A stretch of 64,000 bases of DNA, taken from positions 248,001 to 312,000 of the forward strand of contig NZ_JACIDX010000002.1 in NCBI RefSeq assembly GCF_014196525.1, read 5' to 3'. The DNA is from Novosphingobium sediminicola. Its GTDB lineage: Bacteria > Pseudomonadota > Alphaproteobacteria > Sphingomonadales > Sphingomonadaceae. Every line of letters begins with the position of its first letter. The stretch's first letter is position 1. This document shows positions 9,682-17,455 of this stretch, one piece after another. The position numbers were made by a program, and so were the translations under genes. Under the pieces are notes generated by a model. That model was not told where the DNA came from, searched no databases, and saw nothing but the letters and a program-made list of their open reading frames with translations.

Positions 9682-10668
9682 ATGCGCCACTATCTAACGG
9701 GTCTGGCCCTCGTCTGCGCTATGGCTGCGCCTGCTCTGGCGGCGGATAAAGCCTATACGCCACCCGCGCTGATCGACTATTCAGCGCTGCATAATGTGCT
9801 GATCCGGTCGGACGATGGCACGCTGACACCCGCCGATGTGCCCTATTACCGATCCAAGCTGATCGCGCCGGGCACATGGCAGATCGAAAGCGATGGCGAT
9901 TATTCCTATCTGATCGAAGGGGACAAGGAAGCGCTGGCCATCGACACCGGCTATGGCGCTGGCAATATTCGCCAATATCTGCAAACGCTGACCCAAAAGC
10001 CGATACGCATGGTGGCCAGCACCCATTTCCATTTCGACCATACCGCGCTCAACGGCTATTTCGACCGGGCGCTGATGTCGAAGGAAACGGCGGAAAAGGC
10101 CACCATTCCCTATCCCAGCTTTGGCGCGATGAAATTCCCGCGCGATTATCCGGTGCAGATCATCAAGGATGGTGATGTCATCCCACTGGGCGGGCGCGAC
10201 ATTCGGGTCATCATGGGCGGCAATCATACGCCGGGCAGCACGATGTATCTGGATACCAAACAGCGCATCCTGTTTGGCGGCGATGAATTCATGCCGCGCG
10301 GGGTGCGGGTCGGGGTCACGGTGGAGCAGTTCGCCGAAATCATGGGCCGGGTTGTCGCCCATCGCGCGCAATTCGACCGGATCGCGGGCGGGCCGGGGAT
10401 GTTCGATGGCCGTGATGCGGACAAATTGCTGGCGGCGGCACAGGCCGTTCTGGCGGGCAAGGAAGGCGAGACGCCCAAGGGCGGCCCCGGTGGAATGCCC
10501 GGGGCAGCCAATGGCCCGGCAACGCCGGAAGGCGTGACAGTCTATCAACGCCGCGCGGTACGGGCGCCCGACCGACCGGCGGGCATGGGCGGCGCGCCAT
10601 CGCCAACGGCGCGGGTGATGGCGGTGGATGGTCTGCAAATATCCTATGACATCAACCGTATACGGTGA
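9682..10668 (+). CDS. Exported metallo-beta-lactamase fold hydrolase
   Basis: Zinc hydrolase of 328 residues with a signal peptide (MRHYLTGLALVCAMAAPALA). The metal motif HFHFDHT (HxHxDH) is intact, followed by GGNHTPGST and the bridging aspartate in FGGDEFM. I start at the ATG at 9682, which has AAAGGAG seven bases upstream; an ATG at 9658 overlaps the preceding stop but would add eight charged residues before the signal peptide. The C-terminal third contains a low-complexity Gly/Pro segment (TPKGGPGGMPGAANGPATP), as does the preceding esterase. Substrate unknown; a lactone, ester or thioester hydrolase role is possible. Last gene of the hydrolase operon. Confidence 0.85.
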   Translation: MRHYLTGLALVCAMAAPALAADKAYTPPALIDYSALHNVLIRSDDGTLTPADVPYYRSKLIAPGTWQIESDGDYSYLIEGDKEALAIDTGYGAGNIRQYLQTLTQKPIRMVASTHFHFDHTALNGYFDRALMSKETAEKATIPYPSFGAMKFPRDYPVQIIKDGDVIPLGGRDIRVIMGGNHTPGSTMYLDTKQRILFGGDEFMPRGVRVGVTVEQFAEIMGRVVAHRAQFDRIAGGPGMFDGRDADKLLAAAQAVLAGKEGETPKGGPGGMPGAANGPATPEGVTVYQRRAVRAPDRPAGMGGAPSPTARVMAVDGLQISYDINRIR

Positions 10669-10674
10669 TGCGAA

Positions 10675-10699
10675 ACAGGGCGGGTGATCCCCGCCCTGT
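10675..10699. terminator. Hairpin between convergent genes
   Basis: ACAGGGCGGG (10675-10684) pairs perfectly with CCCGCCCTGT (10690-10699) around a five-base loop. It sits between two convergent genes and has no T-run on either strand, so it may slow transcription from both sides rather than act as a canonical terminator. Confidence 0.55.
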
Positions 10700-10704
10700 C
10701 CGAT

Positions 10705-11892
10705 TTACGGCTCCAGAGCGGCTAAAACCTCGTCCAGCGAGCACAGGCCGCCCTGCGCCGGATGGCGGCAGGCCTTGATGGCCATGGGCTGACGCACCGA
10801 TGCGCCCTTGCCGCCCCGCATCGCCTCCAGCGATTGCGCGCGATAGCTGGCGCGCACCAGACGTTGGCCCGAAGGCATCTTTAGCACTTCCAGCACAATG
10901 GCCCCGCCTGGCGCCGGATCATCGGCGGCGAAACCGGCCACGCGCCAATGCAGACCCAGCACCCCCGCCAGATTGGCGATATTGGTGTCATGTCCAAGGA
11001 TCAGCGACAATCTGACGCGCCCCTGCAACCCTTCACGCAGCACAGGCGTCAACCCGGCCAGATTGGGCGCGGCAATGGGCCGAGGGCGCGCGAGCAGGCG
11101 GAATTCCTCGGCATGAAAGGTGGAAAGCGCGGCAATATCGCGCGCGCTGGCCCGGCCCCAGCCGACCTCGCCCATCGGCTTGCCATCGGCATATTCCAGC
11201 AGCAGGATCTGTGCGGCGGTCGATGCCCGGTCCAGCACGCCCGACAATTTGGGGCGGGCCTCCGCCGTGGCGGGGCGGATTTGCGTAGGCTCTGCGCCGA
11301 CGCCGCAAGGCGCAGCGGCCCCGCCGCACAGGATCGCGTTCAAACGGGCATAGAGCGGGGCCAGCCTGCGGTCGATCCCGGCCAGACCTTCCGGCCCGAC
11401 CGCCTGTTCGACCGCGCCTGCCGCCGCGACGGGATCAATCCGCGCCAGCCCTGCCGAGAGCGGGCCGAAGCGAGGATCGCCCTGATCCTGCGGCAAATGG
11501 TCGATGGCGGGGGCGCATTTGGCCAGCGCGCCCTTGGCCCAGTGCTGGGCAGTGGCGATGGTGCGCTGGTCGCTGTCGGCCACGAGATGCATCCGGGCGG
11601 CAGCGGGGCAGCGCGCGGCGGGCAGCACGCCGATCCGCCGCAGCCATGCGCCATCCTCCGCGCCGAGCCGCTCCACCGCCTGTCCGCCATGCCCGGTCAG
11701 CCAGCCCGGCGGCACATCCCAGCGCGGCCAAGCCGAGGCAGCAGTCCCGGCGGGCATGGCCGGGTCCTTGGTGGGCGGGCGAATGCCATGGCGCATCAGC
11801 ACCGCAACGCTTTCCACCACCGGGCCGGCGGTTTTGGCCTGCACCGGCCCGGCGCAGGCCAAGGCCGCCGCGATCATCATCATCTTGCGCAT
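10705..11892 (-). CDS. Periplasmic histidine acid phosphatase (phytase-like)
   Basis: Histidine acid phosphatase of 395 residues with signal peptide (MRKMMMIAAALACAGPVQA). The catalytic motif RHGIRPP (family RHGxRxP) lies just after maturation and the proton-donor motif appears as LGHDTN (family HD). The length fits the AppA phytase/Agp glucose-1-phosphatase family. It would release phosphate from organic esters such as phytate or sugar phosphates in the periplasm. The ATG at 11892 is preferred over a TTG one codon earlier. It lies 18 bases after the TBDR gene and almost certainly shares its transcript, which supports import of a phosphorylated ligand by that receptor. Confidence 0.88.
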   Translation of the reverse strand: MRKMMMIAAALACAGPVQAKTAGPVVESVAVLMRHGIRPPTKDPAMPAGTAASAWPRWDVPPGWLTGHGGQAVERLGAEDGAWLRRIGVLPAARCPAAARMHLVADSDQRTIATAQHWAKGALAKCAPAIDHLPQDQGDPRFGPLSAGLARIDPVAAAGAVEQAVGPEGLAGIDRRLAPLYARLNAILCGGAAAPCGVGAEPTQIRPATAEARPKLSGVLDRASTAAQILLLEYADGKPMGEVGWGRASARDIAALSTFHAEEFRLLARPRPIAAPNLAGLTPVLREGLQGRVRLSLILGHDTNIANLAGVLGLHWRVAGFAADDPAPGGAIVLEVLKMPSGQRLVRASYRAQSLEAMRGGKGASVRQPMAIKACRHPAQGGLCSLDEVLAALEP

Positions 11893-11910
11893 CAAAATCA
11901 GCCCCTTGGT

Positions 11911-14700
11911 TCAGAAATGCATCTGGATGCCGCCGCGCAGCAGCGTGCCGTAACGTTCGCGCTCGATCAAATAGGCCCGGTTCGCCCCCAGATAGCGCCG
12001 CCACCCCGCATCGGTCAGATTGACCGCATCGCCAAACACGGTGATCGCCTTGCGGATCTGATAGGAGACATGCAGGTCAAGCTGGCCATTGGCGTCGGTG
12101 TACTGATCCAGCGCGGCGCTGGTGCCCAAAGTGTCGAGATAGGCCGAGCGATAGGAAAAGGCGAGGCGCGCGCCAAAGCCGTATTTCTCGTAAAACACCT
12201 GCGCCGAGGCGACATTCTTCGACTGATAGGCCAAGGGCAGGCTGGACCCGGCGCGGACCATGGGCGCGCGGGCATGGCCCCAGACATGGCTGAAATTGGC
12301 CGAAAGACCAAGGCCCGAGAACGCGCCGGGCAGATTGGTGAACTGATGCTGGGCATTGAATTCAACGCCGGTGATCTGCTCGTCCTGCGCATTGATCGGC
12401 TGGGTCACGGTGGCGTTGGTATAGGCGACATTGGCGAATGTGCCGTTCACCCCAGTCTGGCCATAGGTGTAGATCGGATTGTCGATGGATTTGTAAAAGA
12501 TACCCGCCGACAGGATGCTGCCCTTGGCCGGATAATATTCTACCGCCGCGTCCAGATTGACCGCGCGATAGGGCTTGAGATTGGGGTTGCCCATGGTGAT
12601 AGCGGGCGTGGACGGCGTCGAGGTGTCAACAATCACGTAGGGCGCCAGATTGGGATAATTGGGCCGCCCGATCGAGGTCGTCACCGCGCCGCGCAGTAGA
12701 AGGTCGCGGCTGACATCATATTTGACGTTCAGGCCGGGAAAGATGTCGGTATAGCTGACCTTGCCAAAGCTGTTGAACCCGTCGCCCAGCGTCGATGAGG
12801 CCGTCACCAGCTTGGCCTTTGTGCTGTCATGGGTGGTTTCCGCGCGAAGGCCTGGGATCACGGTCAGGCCGCCGAATTTCAGCTTGGCCATCACATAACC
12901 CGCGCCGATCGTCTCGCGCACGTCATAGTCGCTGGAAAGCGAATCCGAGATCGTGCTGCTGGTGCTGACGGCGGCATAGCTGGCCATGTTGGCGTTGAGA
13001 TAATCACGCGCGGCGGCATAGTTGATGCGCGTGCCGATAGCAAACATGCCGTCATAGAAACTGCTGCCACCGGTATAGCCGACATTGGAGAGCAACCATC
13101 CGGTGGCAAGCGTGGTCTTGGTCGCGCTCCATGTGGTCTTGTCGTGGTCATCGGCCTTGTGGCGGTCCATCAGCTTGACGCCGGCCTTGATTTCCGAACC
13201 ATCGCCCCATGCGATAGGATGGGTGTAATCGGCCTTGCCCTGCCAGATTTCCTCGAAAGCATAGCGGTGTTCGAGGTTATATTTCGAGAAGTAGAATTTC
13301 GACGGATCGTTGAACAGACCCGCAAAGCTGCCCGAAGGGGCCAGCGTATAGGGATAGGTCGAACCGTCATAGGCCAGCGAGGTGACGCCGCCCTTGGCCG
13401 TGGTGAAGGTGAATTCGCTGCGCACCGGATCGACCTTGACCGCGCGCGAATAGCCGCCCGACACCTCCAGCGTTCCACCCGCCAGATCGGCAAATTCCCC
13501 GCCCAGCGTCAGGCCGGTCGTATGGTCGTTTTCCTCGCGGCGGCGCACGAGGATGGTGGCTGTGGCTTTCGAAGGCGCCCCAGTGGTGGCGTCATAGGCG
13601 GTAACGGCCAAACGGTTCTGGTCGCGGGTTTCGTGGTCCTGAAATTCGGAATAGGTGGCGCGCAGATAGAGCTTGGTCCGCTCATTGGGGTGCCAATCGA
13701 AATTGCCCACCAGGCCGAGGCGCGTGCGCGTCAGATTATAGTCGCGCAAGCCGTTGCCATCGGGAACGCCGGTGGTGGCATAGGTCGCCGCGCTCGATCC
13801 CTGATAGTTCTGGCTCTCAATCGGGCGGCGCGAGTAATTGACGCTGAGCACTGCGCCGAATTGCTGCGCGCTGCCGAAACGGCCGCCCAGCGTGCCGTCC
13901 AGCTCATAGGGCGATTTCTTGTTGATCTGATACTGGCCCGCCGCCCCGCGCAGGTCGAGGAAGAAGGGCTTCTTGCTGTCAAAAGCGGTCTTGGTCTTGA
14001 TCGAGACTTCGCCCGCGATGGCATTGGCGTCCTGGCTGGCCAGCAGCGATTTGGAGACGCTGATCGACTGGATCATCGCGCTGGGGATGTCGTCCAGCTT
14101 GACCTGACGGCCATCGGGCTCGGGCGCGGGCTGGGTCATGCCGTTCATCGTGACATTGGCCAGCGCCGGATCGATGCCGCGAATGATCGCATAGCGGCCC
14201 TCACCCTGATCGTTGGCGGCGGTCAGGCCGGGCAGGCGCTTGATCGCTTCGGCCACGTTCTGATCGGGCAATTTGCCCACATCATTGGCGCGCAGCGTTT
14301 CGACCACATTGTCGGCCCCGCGCTTTTCGGCCACAGCCTCGCGCTGGGCCGCCAGAGCGCCGGTGACGACGATGGCGCCGCTCTCATCGCCCGCATCGGC
14401 CAGCCCGGCGGTGATGACATAGGATGTCTCGCCCGCCTTGCGCACCGACAGGCCGGTGCCGCGCAGCATCCGGGCCAGCGCCTCGTCGATGGTCATTGCG
14501 CCGGTAATGGCATTGCTGCGGCGGCCCTCGGCGGCGCTGCCGGTGATGATGATCTGAACATTGGCCTGCCGCGCAAACAGGCGCACCGCGCCCGCGACAT
14601 CCTGTGCCGGAACGTCGAACGTGGCGGCATGGGCCGCGAAAGGCATAGCAACACTGGTCAGCATGGTGCCAATAGCGAGATGGCGAAGAAACCCGATCAT
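11911..14700 (-). CDS. STN-containing TonB-dependent receptor, Caulobacter type
   Basis: Outer-membrane receptor of 929 residues. After the signal peptide (to about AAHA) an STN domain occupies about 28-100 (TFDVPAQDVAGAVRLFARQA; ITGAMTIDEALARMLRGTG), then AIVVTGALAAQREAV as TonB box region. The plug carries the motif of the Xanthomonas/Caulobacter TBDR subfamily (ANDVGKLPDQNVAEAIKRLP; GIDPALANVTMNG). The barrel ends in LLRGGIQMHF. The STN domain and the sigma/FecR genes immediately upstream on the same strand indicate surface signalling: ligand binding reports through FecR to the ECF sigma. With the downstream acid phosphatase it forms a probable phosphate-ester acquisition unit. Confidence 0.95.
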   Translation of the reverse strand: MIGFLRHLAIGTMLTSVAMPFAAHAATFDVPAQDVAGAVRLFARQANVQIIITGSAAEGRRSNAITGAMTIDEALARMLRGTGLSVRKAGETSYVITAGLADAGDESGAIVVTGALAAQREAVAEKRGADNVVETLRANDVGKLPDQNVAEAIKRLPGLTAANDQGEGRYAIIRGIDPALANVTMNGMTQPAPEPDGRQVKLDDIPSAMIQSISVSKSLLASQDANAIAGEVSIKTKTAFDSKKPFFLDLRGAAGQYQINKKSPYELDGTLGGRFGSAQQFGAVLSVNYSRRPIESQNYQGSSAATYATTGVPDGNGLRDYNLTRTRLGLVGNFDWHPNERTKLYLRATYSEFQDHETRDQNRLAVTAYDATTGAPSKATATILVRRREENDHTTGLTLGGEFADLAGGTLEVSGGYSRAVKVDPVRSEFTFTTAKGGVTSLAYDGSTYPYTLAPSGSFAGLFNDPSKFYFSKYNLEHRYAFEEIWQGKADYTHPIAWGDGSEIKAGVKLMDRHKADDHDKTTWSATKTTLATGWLLSNVGYTGGSSFYDGMFAIGTRINYAAARDYLNANMASYAAVSTSSTISDSLSSDYDVRETIGAGYVMAKLKFGGLTVIPGLRAETTHDSTKAKLVTASSTLGDGFNSFGKVSYTDIFPGLNVKYDVSRDLLLRGAVTTSIGRPNYPNLAPYVIVDTSTPSTPAITMGNPNLKPYRAVNLDAAVEYYPAKGSILSAGIFYKSIDNPIYTYGQTGVNGTFANVAYTNATVTQPINAQDEQITGVEFNAQHQFTNLPGAFSGLGLSANFSHVWGHARAPMVRAGSSLPLAYQSKNVASAQVFYEKYGFGARLAFSYRSAYLDTLGTSAALDQYTDANGQLDLHVSYQIRKAITVFGDAVNLTDAGWRRYLGANRAYLIERERYGTLLRGGIQMHF

Positions 14701-14789
14701 GAAACCCTCACAGGACGGCGGGCCGGCTATTCGGCCCCATCACCTGCTCGACGGGCCGCGTTCGGGTTTCCTTTGGGGCGGCATCAAAT

Positions 14790-15728
14790 TTATTTTGCGC
14801 CGATGACCCATCCGCCTTCCTCCGCGCGCATTTGCACATTCAGCCCGAGCGCGGCTGCGCGGGCGAAACCTTCGGGATCGTCGAGGCGAAAGGCGCCATA
14901 GAATTTTTCCCGACCCAGCGCCGGATTGGCCAGTCGGATCGAGACGCGGTTATGTTGGTTGAATTCGGCCAACGCGCTTGCCAGCGTTTCCCCGTCCAGA
15001 TCGATCCGCCCGCTGGTCCATGCCAGCGCGCGCTCCAGCGCGGGCGCGGCCAGCCCCATACGCACCGGCGCGCCATCCTTGCCTAGCCGCACCCCCTGCC
15101 CCGCAGTAAGCCGCAAGAGGACGCCCCCCCGGCGCACCTCGACCTCGCCCTCGCTGACCAGCACGTTGACCGTGTCGCCCTGTGTGCTGACGGAAAAGAC
15201 CGTGCCGATGTCGGTGATGGTCACATCGCCCGCCTGCACGCTGAACGGGCGCGCGGCATTATGCGCCACGCGAAACAGCGCCCGCCCCTGCGAGAGGCTG
15301 ACTTTGCGCGTGTCCTCGTCCAGATCGACGCGCAGCTTGCTGGCCGCATCCAGCGTCAGCGCGCTGCCATCGGCCAGAGCGAGGCGGCGCAATTCGCCCT
15401 GCGTGGTGGCATAGGTCTGGGCCCCCGGATCAATCGCCAGCCAGGCCACCAGCGAGGCCGCCAGCAGGCCCAAGGCGCCCGCCGCCAACCGCCAGCGACG
15501 CAGCGGCGACGTTTCCTGCGCCGCAGGCGCGGCCGCCGTGGCCAGATGCAGCACCGCCTGCGCGCGCAGCAAGGCCCCGCTGTGGCGCGGATGCTCGTCC
15601 AACCATGCCTCAAACTGAGCGCGCTGCGCCAAGGGCAGATCTTCCCCCCCCGCAGCATCCAGCCGTGCGGCCCAAGCGGCCGCTTCGGCCTCAAGCGTAG
15701 CGGCGGATTTTTGTCCCTCTTGCTGCAA
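14790..15728 (-). CDS. FecR family anti-sigma regulator (set 2)
   Basis: Inner-membrane transducer: N-terminal FecR domain (about 10-60, FEAWLDEHPRHSGALLRAQA), one transmembrane segment (about 80-97, LAAGALGLLAASLVAWLA), periplasmic FecR domain with LALADGSALTLDAASKL and FRVAHNAARPFSV, and a C-terminal domain likely to contact STN. The frame is open up to a GTG/ATG-like start near 15833 deep inside the sigma gene, but that part has no FecR character. The best start is the TTG at 15728, with AGGAAAG just upstream, giving 312 residues and a 38-base overlap with the sigma gene. No ATG lies between. Transcribed with the sigma gene; the receptor follows 89 bases after its stop. Confidence 0.9.
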   Translation of the reverse strand: MQQEGQKSAATLEAEAAAWAARLDAAGGEDLPLAQRAQFEAWLDEHPRHSGALLRAQAVLHLATAAAPAAQETSPLRRWRLAAGALGLLAASLVAWLAIDPGAQTYATTQGELRRLALADGSALTLDAASKLRVDLDEDTRKVSLSQGRALFRVAHNAARPFSVQAGDVTITDIGTVFSVSTQGDTVNVLVSEGEVEVRRGGVLLRLTAGQGVRLGKDGAPVRMGLAAPALERALAWTSGRIDLDGETLASALAEFNQHNRVSIRLANPALGREKFYGAFRLDDPEGFARAAALGLNVQMRAEEGGWVIGAK

Positions 15729-16287
15729 TGTCTTTCCTGTCTTCGCCCGAAGGTAGCGGGCCGTCCATTTCTGCGCAACGCAACCCCGCCTGCAACAGGC
15801 GGAGCGCCTTTTGTATATCGTTTTCCACCACACTTTCGCTGACGCCCAGCTTTTGCGCGATGTCTCTTTGCGACAGGCCCTCGATCCGCTTCATCGTAAA
15901 GATCTGTCGGCACCGATCAGGCAAAGCCGCCAGCAATTCCTCGACGATCCGCCATTGTTCGCGCGCCGCCAGCACGCTTTCGATGCCCGCCGTCTCATCT
16001 ATAACGAAGTTCTGGGCGCTTTCCGTAAGGTCCTCGAAACGAATAATCGCCGCGCGGCGCAACTGGTCACGCCACAGGTTGCGCGCGGTCTGCATGAAAT
16101 AGGCGCCCGGGCGCGTGATATGATCGACGCAGGACAGTGCGGCAAAGCGGCAATAGGCGTCCTGCACAATATCATCGACATCGCCCGGCGCTACGCCCAA
16201 ACGGCGCAACGCAGCCCGCACAGCAGGCTCTTCGGGCACGATATGGCGGGCAACCCAGCCGATGATGGCGGGCGAGGCACAGGGCAT
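15691..16287 (-). CDS. ECF RNA polymerase sigma factor, FecI type (set 2)
   Basis: Sigma factor of 198 residues. Region 2: VDDIVQDAYCRFAAL and FMQTARNLWRDQLRR; region 4: LPDRCRQIFTMKRIEGLSQRDIAQKLGVSESVVENDI with a clear helix-turn-helix. AGGAG lies five bases before the ATG on this strand. The C-terminal tail after about residue 175 is charged and overlaps the start of fecR, so translation of the two is coupled. Expected target: the receptor and phosphatase genes downstream. The 187 bases between this gene and the RMD1-like gene at 16475 hold both divergent promoters; I could not assign promoter elements there. Confidence 0.94.
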   Translation of the reverse strand: MPCASPAIIGWVARHIVPEEPAVRAALRRLGVAPGDVDDIVQDAYCRFAALSCVDHITRPGAYFMQTARNLWRDQLRRAAIIRFEDLTESAQNFVIDETAGIESVLAAREQWRIVEELLAALPDRCRQIFTMKRIEGLSQRDIAQKLGVSESVVENDIQKALRLLQAGLRCAEMDGPLPSGEDRKDIAARGTKIRRYA

Positions 16288-16474
16288 GGCGCAATCTCCT
16301 GCGCCCAGCCGCTAGGGGGCTAATGCGAAAACTTGGTGACAGTGCCCCATCCGCTCTACTCCCAATAGCTGGAGCGGCACGGCAGCGGATATAAATCCAC
16401 GCGGGCGACAAGAAGTGTTATATTTCCGCCCTATCTTTGCGCCAATTTTTCGCAAACCCTGACGGGAAAACAGC

Positions 16475-17323
16475 ATGATCGCCACCGCCGTCGATAATCC
16501 CGCTTCCTCGTCCGGCTATCTGGGCCATCCCGATTTTGTGATGCTGGGCGCGCTGCCCACATCCGGGCGGCTGGTGGCCAGTGCAAGGGTGCTGGCCGGG
16601 CGCATCGACACGCGCGCGCTGGTCGAGGACAATCGCCGCCTGCCGCCATGGGCGGGCCAGGGGCTGTCCTTCGTGTTCCGCTATGGCGCGGTGGTTTCCA
16701 TCACCGCGCCGGACGAGACACCGGGCCGCATTGACGACGCGCTGGGCCGCTATCTGCGCGATCCGGCGGGCACGATCGAGGTGGAAACCGCCGAGATCAG
16801 TCTGACCCGCCACAGCACCGATCGCATCGGCGAGGAAGGCCAGATCCTGCTGGCCGATGGGGATGAGGCGCGCCTCACGCTGGTGGCCATCGTGCTGGCG
16901 CGCAGCGTGGTGCTATCGCGCGACGAAATCGCGGTTTCGCAGGCGTTTGATCGCATCGCCCCTTTGGTGTCCGACCTGCGCGAAACCGGGCGGACGCGCG
17001 CGCCAGTGCGTCAGGCGATGCAATTGGTAGGCGAGGTTCTGGCCGCGCGCCACCGGGTGATGGCCAAGGTTCAGGCCGACGAGCGCCCCGATGTGCTATG
17101 GGACAATCCCGAGCTGGACCGGCTCTATGCAAGGCTGGAGGCCGAGCACGAATTGGACGACCGCGCCGAGGTGCTGGAGCGCAAATTCGTGGCGCTGGGC
17201 GATTTTGCCGAAGTGCTGCTCAACATCATTCAGGACAAGCGCGCCTTTCGGCTTGAACTGGCGATTATCGCGCTGATTGCCTTTGAAATTGTGCTGGCGC
17301 TGTTGAACATGCATTGGCGATAG
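16475..17323 (+). CDS. RMD1/DUF155 family membrane-anchored protein
   Basis: Protein of 282 residues of the RMD1/Sif2 family (DUF155), whose eukaryotic members include yeast Rmd1 and human RMND1, acting at mitochondria. The diagnostic block DVLWDNPELDRLYARLEAEHELDDRAEVLERK-type sequence is present (about 208-240), and one transmembrane helix ends the protein (about 262-280, ELAIIALIAFEIVLALLNM). The bacterial function is not established. No gene around it suggests a pathway; it lies between two sigma/receptor sets and is probably a separate unit. Confidence 0.85.
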   Translation: MIATAVDNPASSSGYLGHPDFVMLGALPTSGRLVASARVLAGRIDTRALVEDNRRLPPWAGQGLSFVFRYGAVVSITAPDETPGRIDDALGRYLRDPAGTIEVETAEISLTRHSTDRIGEEGQILLADGDEARLTLVAIVLARSVVLSRDEIAVSQAFDRIAPLVSDLRETGRTRAPVRQAMQLVGEVLAARHRVMAKVQADERPDVLWDNPELDRLYARLEAEHELDDRAEVLERKFVALGDFAEVLLNIIQDKRAFRLELAIIALIAFEIVLALLNMHWR

Positions 17324-17455
17324 AAGTCGCGATTCTTAAGCATACTATTGCAATTTCATGACATTTTGACGCGATTTATTTTTGCGCGCGCCCTGTCCCC
17401 CTCGCCCCGATCCTTGCGTCTTCCCCAACGTCACATCCGTGCAAGGGGTTTTGCA

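Noticed and set aside
14700-14790. A GGAAAC/CGTC sigma-ECF type promoter before the set 2 receptor
   Set aside because: The two elements can be found on the minus strand, but the spacing of about 12 bases is too short for an ECF promoter, so I did not list it.
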